64,000 nt of DNA from Acidovorax delafieldii (GTDB taxonomy: Bacteria; Pseudomonadota; Gammaproteobacteria; Burkholderiales; Burkholderiaceae_C): contig NZ_VJWE01000012.1 of assembly GCF_007993815.1 (NCBI RefSeq), positions 1 to 64,000 of the forward strand. The letters run 5' to 3'. Shown here one piece after another: positions 1 to 10,509 of the stretch; position 1 is the first letter of the stretch, and each line of letters opens with the position of its first letter. The notes below the pieces were generated by a model. The model saw nothing but the letters and a program-made list of their open reading frames with translations. It was not told where the DNA came from and did no database searches. A program made the position numbers and the translations under genes.

Positions 1-63
1 GTGCCACCGCCATGGGAAGTCCCGCAACTGCTTCAAACCAATCTCAGCAGTTGGTCTGCCAAA

Positions 64-357
64 TTACATGGCGCTGAATTCGCCCGAAGGGATCTGGCCG
101 GTGCGCACGGCTTCGGCAGCTTGGGCACGCACGGCAGCGCGGTCGGCGGTGGACTTATAGGTCACCACACGCGAGCCTGCGGGTTCCATGTTGTGGGTGC
201 GGGCTTCGACAACAGCTTCGGCAGCCACTTCAGCGCGGGTGCGGTTGGTGTCGAACTTCAGGGCAAATTGCGAGCCATCGGCTTCATCGGCATGGGCGCC
301 AAAGGCGGCGAAAGCGGCAACAGCGGCGACGGAGAGGAAACGGGCGGTCTTGTTCAT
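64..357 (-). CDS. DUF4148-type exported small protein
   Basis: A 97-residue protein starting MNKTARFLSVAAVAAFAAFGAHA, a clear Sec signal peptide with an AHA cleavage motif near residue 23. The mature part is short, charged and Ala-rich, with a TRAEVAAEAVVEAR segment and a QIPSGEFSAM tail. That layout matches the small periplasmic DUF4148 proteins that are numerous in Burkholderiales. Their function is unknown. An AAGGA ribosome binding site precedes the ATG on the minus strand. It is divergent from tex across a 275-bp gap, so the two genes may share regulatory DNA. No partner gene suggests a role. Confidence 0.75.
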   Translation of the reverse strand: MNKTARFLSVAAVAAFAAFGAHADEADGSQFALKFDTNRTRAEVAAEAVVEARTHNMEPAGSRVVTYKSTADRAAVRAQAAEAVRTGQIPSGEFSAM

Positions 358-632
358 GATGAAAATCCTTAAAAGCTAAAAAAGCGTCTCAAAAAAGCCG
401 GGTCAAAAACCATTCCTGAACCGGGTTCGGTGAGTCGCCTTGCGGGTTCGGCTCATCGATGGGATGAACTGTACGTCGATGGTGTTCAGGGAAAAACCAC
501 CCAGTCGCAAACTAACTGTTCCAGTATTGGGAACAATCCGCCGAGCGGTCTAAGGGCTGCCAGAACCGCCTGTGGCAAACTCGCGCGCTTCGCTTTTTTG
601 TTTGACCGAGTCTCAGAGAGTCCGCCCCACCC
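358..632. other. Divergent intergenic region DUF4148/tex
   Basis: This 275-bp gap holds the upstream regions of both divergent genes. The notable element is a dyad at 517-535 (TGTTCC, 7 bp, GGAACA), listed separately. I see no convincing sigma-70 hexamer pair and no gene. Confidence 0.5.
517..535. promoter_or_regulatory. 19-bp dyad, possible operator
   Basis: TGTTCC and GGAACA form a perfect 6-bp inverted repeat around a 7-bp centre. It lies 98 bp before the tex start. The symmetry and spacing look like a dimeric repressor site, but no regulator can be named from the window. Confidence 0.3.
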
Positions 633-3002
<2,370 letters not shown>

Positions 3003-3006
3003 CGCA

Positions 3007-3032
3007 GCCGGCTGTGCCGCCGGTGGTTTTTT
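3007..3032 (+). terminator. Weak intrinsic terminator after tex
   Basis: CCGGC (3008-3012) pairs with GCCGG (3019-3023) across a 6-nt loop and is followed by GGTTTTTT. The stem is short, so confidence is modest. Confidence 0.4.
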
Positions 3033-3089
3033 GGCCGTGCAGGGGCCCATAATCGCCAGCACCTGAACCAACCACCGGCGCCGTACCCC

Positions 3090-3920
3090 ATGGAGTTGAA
3101 CGCACTGCTGGCCCAACCTGTGGCACTGCCCAGCCTTCCGCGCGCCGTGGCGCTGCTGATGAGCGAGCTGGCCCAGAACGAACCCAGCTTGCGGCGCCTG
3201 AACCAGCTGTTTGGCACCGATCCGGCCCTTGCGGCTCGTTTGCTGGAACTGGCCAATTCCCCCACCTTCCAGCTGCCCGGGCAGATCGCGGGCATCCCCG
3301 AGGCGCTGGCGCTGCTGGGCACCGCACAGCTGCGCACGTTGGTCACTTCGGCGCCGCTGGGCACCACGTCGCGCTCGGTGCCAGGGGTGAACATGCAGCA
3401 GTTCTGGCGTTACAGCCTCAACACCGCCAAGCTCGCGCGCTCGCTCGCTGGCATCGTCCACCACAACCAGATCGCGGCGTATACCGCCGGTTTGCTGCAT
3501 GCCCTGGGCGAGCTGGTGATCCACCTGGCCGACCCCGAGAAGGCACAGTCGGTCAACACCCTGGTGGCACCGTTTGACCTGCGCCGCGACAAGATCGAGC
3601 AGCGCATCTTTGGCTACAGCTACGGCCAGGTCACTGCGGGCTGCGCGCGCCGCTGGCAACTGCCCGAGGTGGTGATTGACGCCCTGCAGCACCAGCACGC
3701 ACCGTTTGACAACAAGGTCTACGAACCCCTGGCGGGCGTCATCCACCTGGCCGCCTGGCGCGCCCGCGCCCGCGAGGCCGAGCTCAACGAAAAAGAGCTG
3801 GCCGTGTCCTTCCCTGGCGAAGTGGGGCTGGCCCTGGGGCTCGACATCGACATGGTGCTGCAGCAAGACCCCATCGACTGGACCGCTCGACCGGATGCGG
3901 CGGCGGATTTCATCGTCTAG
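3090..3920 (+). CDS. HDOD domain protein
   Basis: A 276-residue single-domain HDOD protein. The N-terminal half carries the typical LPSLPRAVALLMSEL opening and the repeated helices around LARSLAGIVHHNQIAAYTAGLLHALGEL, where the HD motif of true phosphohydrolases is replaced. HDOD proteins are non-enzymatic signalling or scaffold proteins, often linked to cyclic-di-GMP or two-component circuits. No output or receiver domain is fused here. It stands alone between tex and the patatin gene, so its partner is unknown. Confidence 0.85.
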   Translation: MELNALLAQPVALPSLPRAVALLMSELAQNEPSLRRLNQLFGTDPALAARLLELANSPTFQLPGQIAGIPEALALLGTAQLRTLVTSAPLGTTSRSVPGVNMQQFWRYSLNTAKLARSLAGIVHHNQIAAYTAGLLHALGELVIHLADPEKAQSVNTLVAPFDLRRDKIEQRIFGYSYGQVTAGCARRWQLPEVVIDALQHQHAPFDNKVYEPLAGVIHLAAWRARAREAELNEKELAVSFPGEVGLALGLDIDMVLQQDPIDWTARPDAAADFIV

Positions 3921-4019
3921 TTGCCCGGTTGCGGGTCAGGCGGTTGCCGGGGAAGGCGCTGTTGAGTAAGGTCTACGGATTGACGGTGCTGCCCCAGCCG
4001 CTTTGCGACAATCAGCGCC

Positions 4020-5192
4020 ATGAAAGCACTGCGCATCCATGCTGGCCCCCGCGCCCGCCAACACCTGGAACAACAGGGCCTGCGGCCCGCTGACGTGAGC
4101 GTAATCCCGGCAGCGGCTGGCGGTCCCAAGGGACTGATCCTGGGGCCGATGGACCGGTTCATTTTTGGGGAGTGGCTGCCGCGCTCCGATCAGCCCGTGC
4201 ACTTGGTGGGCGCCTCGATTGGCGCCTGGCGCATGGCCACGGCCTGCCTGCAGCAATCGGTGGCGGCTTTTGAGCGGCTGGAGCATGACTACATCCACCA
4301 GGACTACGAGCTGCCACCCGGCAAAAAGCGCCCCACGGCCGCCCATGTGAGCGAGCGGTTCGGCCAGAACCTGGAGGCCTTCTACGGCGGGCGGGTGCAG
4401 GAAGTGCTCAGCCACCCCCGCTACCGCCTGCACATCGTCACGTCCCGGGGCCGCCATGTGCTGGGGCGGGAGCATGCGCTGGGCACGCCGCTGGGGTATC
4501 TGGGGGCGTTTGTGACCAACACCGTGCACCGCAAGGCGATGGGGGCCTGGCTGGAGCGGGTGGTGTTTTCCTCGTCGGGTGCGGCCTTGCCTTTTGCCAC
4601 GACCGACTACCGCACCCGGCAGGTGGGGCTGAACGCAGACAATTTCATGCAGGCGCTGCAGGCCAGCTGCTCGATCCCGTTTGTCTTGCAGGCCGTGCAC
4701 AACATCCCGGGCGCCCCGCGGGGCGCTTACTGGGACGGCGGCATCACCGACTACCACCTGCATCTTGCCTATGGTTTGCCGAATGGTGTTGCTTCTGAAT
4801 TGATAGCTGCTCAGGCAATAAGCACTAGCGCTCCCAGCGAAAAAGGCTCAAAAACTGCGGCCGAGCCGCTGCGCGCGGGCCCCGGGGGCATCGTGCTCTA
4901 CCCCCACTTCCAGCACCGCGTGGTGCCGGGCTGGCTGGACAAGGGGTTGAAGTGGCGCCACAAGGCCACGTCGGCGCTTGACAACATGGTGGTGCTGTCG
5001 CCCGACCCGGACTGGGTGCGCCGCTTGCCCAATGCCAAGCTGCCCGACCGCAATGATTTCACCCACTACGGCACGGACAGCCGTGCCCGGGCCCAGGCGT
5101 GGCTCGCGGCCACGCGTGCCAGCCAGCAGCTGGTGGACGAGTGGCGCGAGTGGCTGGAGCGGCCTGACATGGGCGCGGTGCAGCCGCTGTAG
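4020..5192 (+). CDS. Patatin-like phospholipase
   Basis: A 390-residue serine acyl hydrolase. The oxyanion-loop motif AAGGPKG is near residues 33-39, the nucleophile elbow GASIG near 63-67 and the catalytic Asp in WDGGITDYH near 239, so the Ser-Asp dyad is intact. No signal peptide is seen, suggesting a cytoplasmic enzyme; the lipid substrate is unknown. Residues about 258-279 are encoded by an in-frame copy of the 64-bp repeat and form an extra Ala/Ser-rich stretch between the catalytic Asp and the conserved LYPHFQ segment. The gene converges on the GGDEF-EAL gene with a 60-bp gap. Confidence 0.88.
   Translation: MKALRIHAGPRARQHLEQQGLRPADVSVIPAAAGGPKGLILGPMDRFIFGEWLPRSDQPVHLVGASIGAWRMATACLQQSVAAFERLEHDYIHQDYELPPGKKRPTAAHVSERFGQNLEAFYGGRVQEVLSHPRYRLHIVTSRGRHVLGREHALGTPLGYLGAFVTNTVHRKAMGAWLERVVFSSSGAALPFATTDYRTRQVGLNADNFMQALQASCSIPFVLQAVHNIPGAPRGAYWDGGITDYHLHLAYGLPNGVASELIAAQAISTSAPSEKGSKTAAEPLRAGPGGIVLYPHFQHRVVPGWLDKGLKWRHKATSALDNMVVLSPDPDWVRRLPNAKLPDRNDFTHYGTDSRARAQAWLAATRASQQLVDEWREWLERPDMGAVQPL
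4791..4854 (+). repeat. 64-bp dispersed repeat, copy A (in coding sequence)
   Basis: The CTAGCGC core at 4825-4831 sits at element positions 35-41. TTGATAGCT lies at positions 10-18 and GGCTCAAAA near the right end. It aligns without gaps with the copies at 12345, 14717, 30826, 51998 and 61156. It lies wholly inside the patatin gene without breaking the frame. Confidence 0.75.
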
Positions 5193-5252
5193 GCCACCAG
5201 GGCGGACGCGCCTCTGGGGCTCATTGGGTCTCCTGCGCTGGCCGAAGGTTTC

Positions 5253-8075
5253 TCAGTTCGAGGCAGAACGACGTGCCGCCTCTTGCACCGCCCGGGCAGC
5301 ATGGCGTGCAGCGTGGTCCCGGGCCCAAGGCAGCACGTCGGCCGCGGGCATGGGTCGGGCAATGCCATAACCTTGTGCGCGTTCGCAACCCAGCTCTAGC
5401 AGCTTGGCGCAGTGCTCGGCGGTTTCGACGCCTTCGGCCACCACATGGCGGTGGAACGCAGCCGCCAGCGCCACGATGGCTTTGACGAGGGTGAGGTCGT
5501 CGCCATCCTCCAGAATGCCGCGCACGAAGGACTGGTCGATCTTGATGGTCTCCGCGGGCAGGCGCTTGAGGTAGGACAGGGACGAAAAGCCGGTGCCGAA
5601 GTCGTCCAACGCAAAACGCACGCCCAGGGCCTGACAGCTTTGCATCATGCGGCGCATGTACTGCATGTCTTCGAGCGCGGCGGATTCCAGGATCTCCAGC
5701 TCCAGCCGCGAGGGAGACACCTCGGGGCAGGTGTGCAGGATGTCCTTGAGCCGCTGCACAAAGTTGGGCCGGTGAAAGTGGGGCGCTGCGATGTTGACGC
5801 TGACCTCCCATCCCATGCCCGCATCGCTCCACACCCGCATCTGCGCCAGGGCCTGGCGCAGCACCCATTCGCCCAGCTCGACCTGCAGGTCCGTGTCCTC
5901 CACCAGCGGCAGCACATGCTGCGGGCCCAGCAGCCCCTCTTGCGGGTGTTGCCAGCGCAGCAGGGCTTCGAGCCCGATGATCTCGCCCGTGCGCAGGTTG
6001 ACCTTGGGCTGGTAGTGCAGCACCAGCTCGCCCGCGTGCAGTGCGCGGGCCACCCGGGTCTGGCGGGTGTGCTGGGTCTGCACGGCGTGGTCGTGTTGCA
6101 CGTCGAACACGTGCAGCTGGTTGCGCCCGAAGCTCTTGGCCTGGCACATGGCCTGGTCGGCATGGCGCAGCAGGGTGTCGGGGTTGGCGTCGTCTTGCGG
6201 AAACACGGCCACGCCAATGCTGACGGTGATGTTCACCAGGCGGTCGTCAATCGCATAGGGCGCGGCCAGTTGCTGCATCAGCACGGCCAGGCGCGCCTCG
6301 ATGGCGGGCACATCGGGCTGTTCGCCCAGCAGCAGCACAAACTCGTCGCCGCCCATGCGGGCCACGGCTTCGTGGGCCGTGATGAATGCGCCCAGGCGCC
6401 GCGCCACTTCCTTGAGCAGACGGTCGCCCACGCGCTGGCCAAAGGTGTCGTTCACGGCCTGGAAGTGGTCCAGGTCCAGCATGCACACCGCCAGCAGCAG
6501 CTGCTTGTTGCGGGCCACAAACAGGGCGTGTGTGAGCTTTTCGGCCAGGGCCGCACGGTTGTACAGACCGGTGAGCGCGTCGTGGCGGGCGTGCCACGAG
6601 ATCTGGTGGCGCAGGTTGCGTGTTTCGGTCACGTCGCGGAATACCAGCACGCAGCCCGCCGCGTGGCCGCTTCCTTCGCGGATGGCGGCTGCCGTGTACT
6701 CGATGGCATAGCGCTCGCCAGAGCGGTGGATCAGCACCTCGTAGGTGGCCTGCTGCAGCCCACCCGGCTGGGTGTCGCGTTCGGCGGCCGCGCTGGCGGT
6801 GCGGCTGGCGGGCTCTTCGTAAAGACGGAACACGTCGTCCAGCTGCCGGCCCAGCGCCTGGTCGGCCGTGAACCCGGTCATGAGCTGTGCGGCCTCGTTG
6901 ATGGTCTCGATGCGCCCGCCCGGGTCGGTGGTGATGACCCCGTCGCCGATGGAGGCGAGGGTGACCTCGGCACGTTCCTTTTCAGCGCGCAGGGCTTCCT
7001 GGGCGCGCTTGCGCTCGGTCACGTCCACCAGCGTGCCGATGGTGCCAGCCAGTTCGCCGTTGGTGCTGGTGAAGGGCGCTTCGAAATAGGCCATGTCCAG
7101 CGGGGGCTGGTGGGGCGGGCGGATGCGGATCTCGTTGTCGTGCGCGCTGGCGATCCGGGCCGACCGTTCCGGGGCCAGTTCGGCCGGCAGGCTGGCCCCT
7201 GTAGCGCCGTCAGCACCTGGCTGCGACTGGAACAGGCGCTGCCATGCGCGGTTGGCGTCCAGGTAGGTGCCGTCGGCATGGCGCACAAACACGGGCAGGG
7301 GCAAGGCATCGATCAACTGGCGGGTGAAGTGCAGTTGCTCGCTTTGCTGGCGCTGCGTTTCGTGCAAGGACAGCACCAAGGACTGCACCTTGCCCGCCAT
7401 GTCGTTGAAGGTCTCGGCCATGGCGCGGGACTCCAGCGTGCCGGTGACTTCCATGCGGGTGCTCAGATAGCCTTGGCGAAACGCGTCGGTGGCCTGGGCC
7501 AGGCGCTGCAGCATGCGGGCATTGGCCCGCAGCAGCAGCGTCAGCAGAAAGAAGATGGTGAAGATGTTGAGCGCCGAGATGCGCGCCTGTACCAGCACCG
7601 TGGCCCACACCTGGTCCGCCAGGGGCTGCGGGTGGGCCGTCACCGTCAGTCGGCCCGATGTGCCGTCTGCCAGCGCGAGGCCGGACTGCTGCACAGGGGC
7701 GGAGAGGTCCAGCCAATCGGTAAACCATTTCGGAGCATTGGCGGGGTAGGGAAGGGCGGTGACCTCAATGGCGGGCTGGTCGGCGGCCTGCCATTTGATG
7801 GACGCCACCGCTGGCGCCGCCTGCGCCAACCCCTCGGTCAGGATACGGGTCACGGTGTCGGCATCGGGCGCGGGCACGGCGGCCAGGCGCAGCTGCAAAG
7901 GATCGCTGGCGCGCCGCAGTTCGGTAGAGCCTTGCTGCAGGGCTTCGTCGGTTTCCGCGGCCAGCAGGTAGTGGTAACGCACCCCGGTGACCAGCAGGAT
8001 GATCGCCACGATGGACACATACAGCCGGGGGTAGGTGCCCCGCAGAAGCCAGGTGGTGAGATTTCCGGTGCGCAT
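5253..8075 (-). CDS. Membrane PAS-PAS-GGDEF-EAL cyclic-di-GMP signalling protein
   Basis: A 940-residue protein. Order: membrane helix near 18-38, an extracytoplasmic sensing segment to about 165, a second helix, a HAMP-like linker, two PAS modules (about 255-370 and 370-500), a GGDEF domain with intact MGGDEF near 575 and an EAL domain with GLEALLRW near 702. The EAL domain keeps LDDFGTGFSSLSYL and IKIDQSFVRGI. Both the cyclase and phosphodiesterase signatures look complete, so the net activity cannot be read from sequence. No RxxD inhibitory site is seen five residues before GGDEF. The gene is monocistronic, with a 267-bp upstream gap. Confidence 0.93.
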   Translation of the reverse strand: MRTGNLTTWLLRGTYPRLYVSIVAIILLVTGVRYHYLLAAETDEALQQGSTELRRASDPLQLRLAAVPAPDADTVTRILTEGLAQAAPAVASIKWQAADQPAIEVTALPYPANAPKWFTDWLDLSAPVQQSGLALADGTSGRLTVTAHPQPLADQVWATVLVQARISALNIFTIFFLLTLLLRANARMLQRLAQATDAFRQGYLSTRMEVTGTLESRAMAETFNDMAGKVQSLVLSLHETQRQQSEQLHFTRQLIDALPLPVFVRHADGTYLDANRAWQRLFQSQPGADGATGASLPAELAPERSARIASAHDNEIRIRPPHQPPLDMAYFEAPFTSTNGELAGTIGTLVDVTERKRAQEALRAEKERAEVTLASIGDGVITTDPGGRIETINEAAQLMTGFTADQALGRQLDDVFRLYEEPASRTASAAAERDTQPGGLQQATYEVLIHRSGERYAIEYTAAAIREGSGHAAGCVLVFRDVTETRNLRHQISWHARHDALTGLYNRAALAEKLTHALFVARNKQLLLAVCMLDLDHFQAVNDTFGQRVGDRLLKEVARRLGAFITAHEAVARMGGDEFVLLLGEQPDVPAIEARLAVLMQQLAAPYAIDDRLVNITVSIGVAVFPQDDANPDTLLRHADQAMCQAKSFGRNQLHVFDVQHDHAVQTQHTRQTRVARALHAGELVLHYQPKVNLRTGEIIGLEALLRWQHPQEGLLGPQHVLPLVEDTDLQVELGEWVLRQALAQMRVWSDAGMGWEVSVNIAAPHFHRPNFVQRLKDILHTCPEVSPSRLELEILESAALEDMQYMRRMMQSCQALGVRFALDDFGTGFSSLSYLKRLPAETIKIDQSFVRGILEDGDDLTLVKAIVALAAAFHRHVVAEGVETAEHCAKLLELGCERAQGYGIARPMPAADVLPWARDHAARHAARAVQEAARRSASN

Positions 8076-8342
8076 TGACGGTGGTCCTCCCCTACAACCC
8101 CAGTGGTAATGAATGGTTAATTAATTGTTGACAGCGGCGAGTCTATCTTGTGAGAAGTTGTGAGCGTGGTTTTGCATCGCGCTACCGGCGCGGTGTTGCT
8201 GATGTGTGACGTTTTGTAAAACTGCGGAGCTGCCCGCACGCGCAATGCGCGCCTGACAAGTGCCCGGGCACGCGCTGGCTCCCCGCCATGTGCCCCCGCG
8301 CCCAGGTGCGCGGCAGTTGGCCCAAGGGTGAGGCGGCTGGGT
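8076..8342. other. Intergenic region between GGDEF-EAL gene and alcohol dehydrogenase
   Basis: This 267-bp gap contains the upstream region of the minus-strand GGDEF-EAL gene and the 3' flank of the dehydrogenase gene. A CCGCGC/GCGCGG hairpin at 8296-8313 has no T-run. I see no gene and no confident promoter. Confidence 0.5.
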
Positions 8343-9479
8343 TCAGAGCGACTGGGCCAGCATGTCGCGGTATTCCTCGGGTGTGGCGATGCGCGGGTTG
8401 GTCTTGTGGCAGTGGTCGGCCATCGCGCCCTTGATGATGTCGTCGAACATCGCCTCGTTCACGCCCATCGCGGCCAGGCCGGTGGGCAGGCTCAGGCGGG
8501 CGTTCATGTCGCGGATGGCTTCGGGAATATCGCCTGCGCTGGCCAGGCCCATGGCGTGGGCCATGCGTTCCAGGCGCTTTTCCTTCTGCACCGATTCCGC
8601 CTGCGCATTGAAGCGCACCACGGCGGGCAGGAACATGGCGTTGAGCGTGCCGTGGTGCAGGCGCGGGTTCACGCCGCCCAGGCTGTGGCTGAGCGAGTGC
8701 ACGGCGCCCAGGCCCTTCTGGAAGGCCATGGCGCCCTGCATGCTGGCGCTCATCATGTGCAGGCGTGCATCGCGGTCGCTGCCGTTTTTGGTGGCCTGCT
8801 CGATGTTCGCCCAGCCGCGCGTGAGGCCGTCCAGCGCAATGCCGTCAGCGGGCGGGTTGAACGCGGCGGACATGAAGGTTTCCATGCAGTGCGCAATCGC
8901 GTCCATGCCCGTGGCTGCTGTGAGCATGGGGGGCAGGCCGAGGGTGAGTTCGGGGTCGCAGATGGCGGTCTTGGGCACCAGGTTCCATGAGTGGAAGCCG
9001 AGCTTGCGGTGGTCGTCCACGATGATGATCGCGCCGCGCGCCACCTCGCTGCCCGTGCCGCTGGTGGTGGGCACGGCGATCAGCGGCGCGGCGCGGTCGG
9101 TGATGCGGGGCGAGCCGCCTTCGATGGTGGCGTAGTACGTCAGCGGCCCCTCGTGCGTGGCCGCAATCGCGATGCCCTTGGCGCAGTCGATGGCGGAGCC
9201 CCCGCCCACGGCGATCAGCCCGTCGCAGCCCTGGGCCTTGTACATGTCCACGGCGGCGCGCACGGCGGCCTCCGTGGGGTTGGAGGGGGTCTGATCAAAC
9301 ACGGCCACCGTCATGCCGGGCAGCGCGTCCAGCGCCTTTTGCAGCACGCCGGCGGCCTTCACGCCGGGGTCCGTCACGATCAGAGGGCGGGTGATGCCCA
9401 CGCGGTCGCATTCCTGCTTCAGCAGCTGGACGGCGCCGAATTCAAACTGGATCTGGGTGACGTAGTAGATGAAAGCCAT
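8343..9479 (-). CDS. Iron-containing alcohol dehydrogenase
   Basis: A 378-residue group III alcohol dehydrogenase. The nucleotide-binding loop GGGSAIDCAKG is near residues 95-105. SGTGSEV follows, and the metal-ligand region includes DAIAHCMETFMS, VHSLSHSLGG and HHGTLNAMFLP. The start MAFIYYVTQIQFEFG is chosen because homologous proteins begin just before the FxxG motif; the longer open frame upstream would run into the divergent gene. The substrate is unknown. The gene is divergent from an exported hydratase-family gene with 96 bp between starts, so the two may be co-regulated. Confidence 0.9.
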   Translation of the reverse strand: MAFIYYVTQIQFEFGAVQLLKQECDRVGITRPLIVTDPGVKAAGVLQKALDALPGMTVAVFDQTPSNPTEAAVRAAVDMYKAQGCDGLIAVGGGSAIDCAKGIAIAATHEGPLTYYATIEGGSPRITDRAAPLIAVPTTSGTGSEVARGAIIIVDDHRKLGFHSWNLVPKTAICDPELTLGLPPMLTAATGMDAIAHCMETFMSAAFNPPADGIALDGLTRGWANIEQATKNGSDRDARLHMMSASMQGAMAFQKGLGAVHSLSHSLGGVNPRLHHGTLNAMFLPAVVRFNAQAESVQKEKRLERMAHAMGLASAGDIPEAIRDMNARLSLPTGLAAMGVNEAMFDDIIKGAMADHCHKTNPRIATPEEYRDMLAQSL

Positions 9480-9560
9480 GGTGCAACAAGGTGTGTGAAT
9501 GGGGGTGCCAGCGATTACGATAGCTCGCCAGCCTTTGAAAAGGTTCTGAGCCCACTTTAT

Positions 9561-9569
9561 AAGGAGGAG
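9561..9569 (+). promoter_or_regulatory. Strong ribosome binding site fixing a TTG start
   Basis: AAGGAGGAG lies 6 nt before TTG at 9576. This near-perfect Shine-Dalgarno decides the start of the hydratase-family gene, although upstream codons stay open in frame. Confidence 0.8.
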
Positions 9570-9575
9570 ACAGCC

Positions 9576-10448
9576 TTGAAAACGAAGCAAACCCTGATGG
9601 CGGCCCTGGTGGCCGTCGCATCTGTGACAACAAGCGCCCAGGCCCAGTGCCTCACGGACGCGCAGGCCGCCGACCTGGTGGCCAACTATGTGGCCAAGAC
9701 CCCGGCAGCCAACCCCGAGAACCTGACGGACGCCGACGGCGCCTGCACACGCGGCAAGGTCAACGCCTTGCTGGCCCAGCGCATGGGCAAGGTGATTGGC
9801 TACAAGGCGGGCCTGACCAACCCCGCCGTGCAAAAGCGCTTCAACACCGACAAGCCCGTGTGGGGCAAGCTCTACGAGGGCATGGTGCTGCCCAGTGGCG
9901 CCACGGTGGATGCAGCCTTCGGTGCCCGCCCCCTGTACGAGGCCGACATGCTGGTGCGCGTGAAAAGCGCCGCCATCAACCAGGCCAAGACCCCCATGGA
10001 CGTGCTGGACGCCGTGGACCAGATCATCCCCTTCATCGAGCTGCCCGACCTGATGGTGCAGGCGCCGCCCAAGCTCAACGGCGCGGGCGTGACCGCCATC
10101 AACGTGGGCGCGCGCCTGGGTGTGGCGGGTGCCCCGATTGCCGTGCCGGCGTACCGGGGCGAGCGTTTTGCCATGCTCCAGGCCCTGGCCGACATGAACG
10201 TGTCGCTGACCGATGGCGCGGGTGCGCGCCTGGGTGGCGGCAAAGGCAGCGACATCCTGGACCACCCGCTCAACGCGGTGGTGTGGCTGGCCGGTGCGCT
10301 CGCGCAGGAAGGCCTGGCCATGCAGCCGGGCGACCTGATCAGCCTGGGCTCGTTCTCCGCATTGCTGCCGCCCAAGGCTGGCTTGTCGGTGACGGCCACC
10401 TACGACGGCTTGCCCGGCGCGGCACCCGTGCGACTGAGCTTCAAGTAA
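9576..10448 (+). CDS. Exported 2-keto-4-pentenoate hydratase / fumarylacetoacetase-superfamily protein
   Basis: A 290-residue protein starting at TTG behind a strong ribosome binding site. The first ~23 residues (KTKQTLMAALVAVASVTTSAQAQ) form a Sec signal peptide. The rest matches the MhpD/hydratase fold: GYKAGLTNPAVQ, PLYEADMLVRV with an E-x-D metal pair, a third acidic ligand in PFIELPDL, and VWLAGALAQEG near the end. Family members are cytoplasmic hydratases or decarboxylases of meta-cleavage pathways, so a secretion signal is unusual. The reaction here is unknown. It is divergent from the alcohol dehydrogenase and followed by a terminator. Confidence 0.82.
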   Translation: MKTKQTLMAALVAVASVTTSAQAQCLTDAQAADLVANYVAKTPAANPENLTDADGACTRGKVNALLAQRMGKVIGYKAGLTNPAVQKRFNTDKPVWGKLYEGMVLPSGATVDAAFGARPLYEADMLVRVKSAAINQAKTPMDVLDAVDQIIPFIELPDLMVQAPPKLNGAGVTAINVGARLGVAGAPIAVPAYRGERFAMLQALADMNVSLTDGAGARLGGGKGSDILDHPLNAVVWLAGALAQEGLAMQPGDLISLGSFSALLPPKAGLSVTATYDGLPGAAPVRLSFK

Positions 10449-10461
10449 CCCACCCCTGATC

Positions 10462-10490
10462 GGCCCGCCGCCTTGCGGGCCGTTGTCTTT
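10462..10490 (+). terminator. Intrinsic terminator after hydratase-family gene
   Basis: GGCCCGC (10462-10468) pairs with GCGGGCC (10475-10481), followed by GTTGTCTTTT. It ends the hydratase-family transcript and separates it from the esterase. Confidence 0.7.
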
Positions 10491-10509
10491 TCTGCCGAGA
10501 CCCCGACCG

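Noticed and set aside
25-53. CAACTGC/GCAGTTG inverted repeat before the DUF4148 stop
   Set aside because: The stem is only 7 bp with a 15-nt loop and no T-run on either strand.
8128-8133. TTGACA -35-like hexamer
   Set aside because: It points right on the plus strand, where no plus-strand gene follows, and has no matching -10.
9511-9540. GATAGCTCGCC resembling the 64-bp repeat
   Set aside because: The core CTAGCGC is absent at the right register and the rest does not align.
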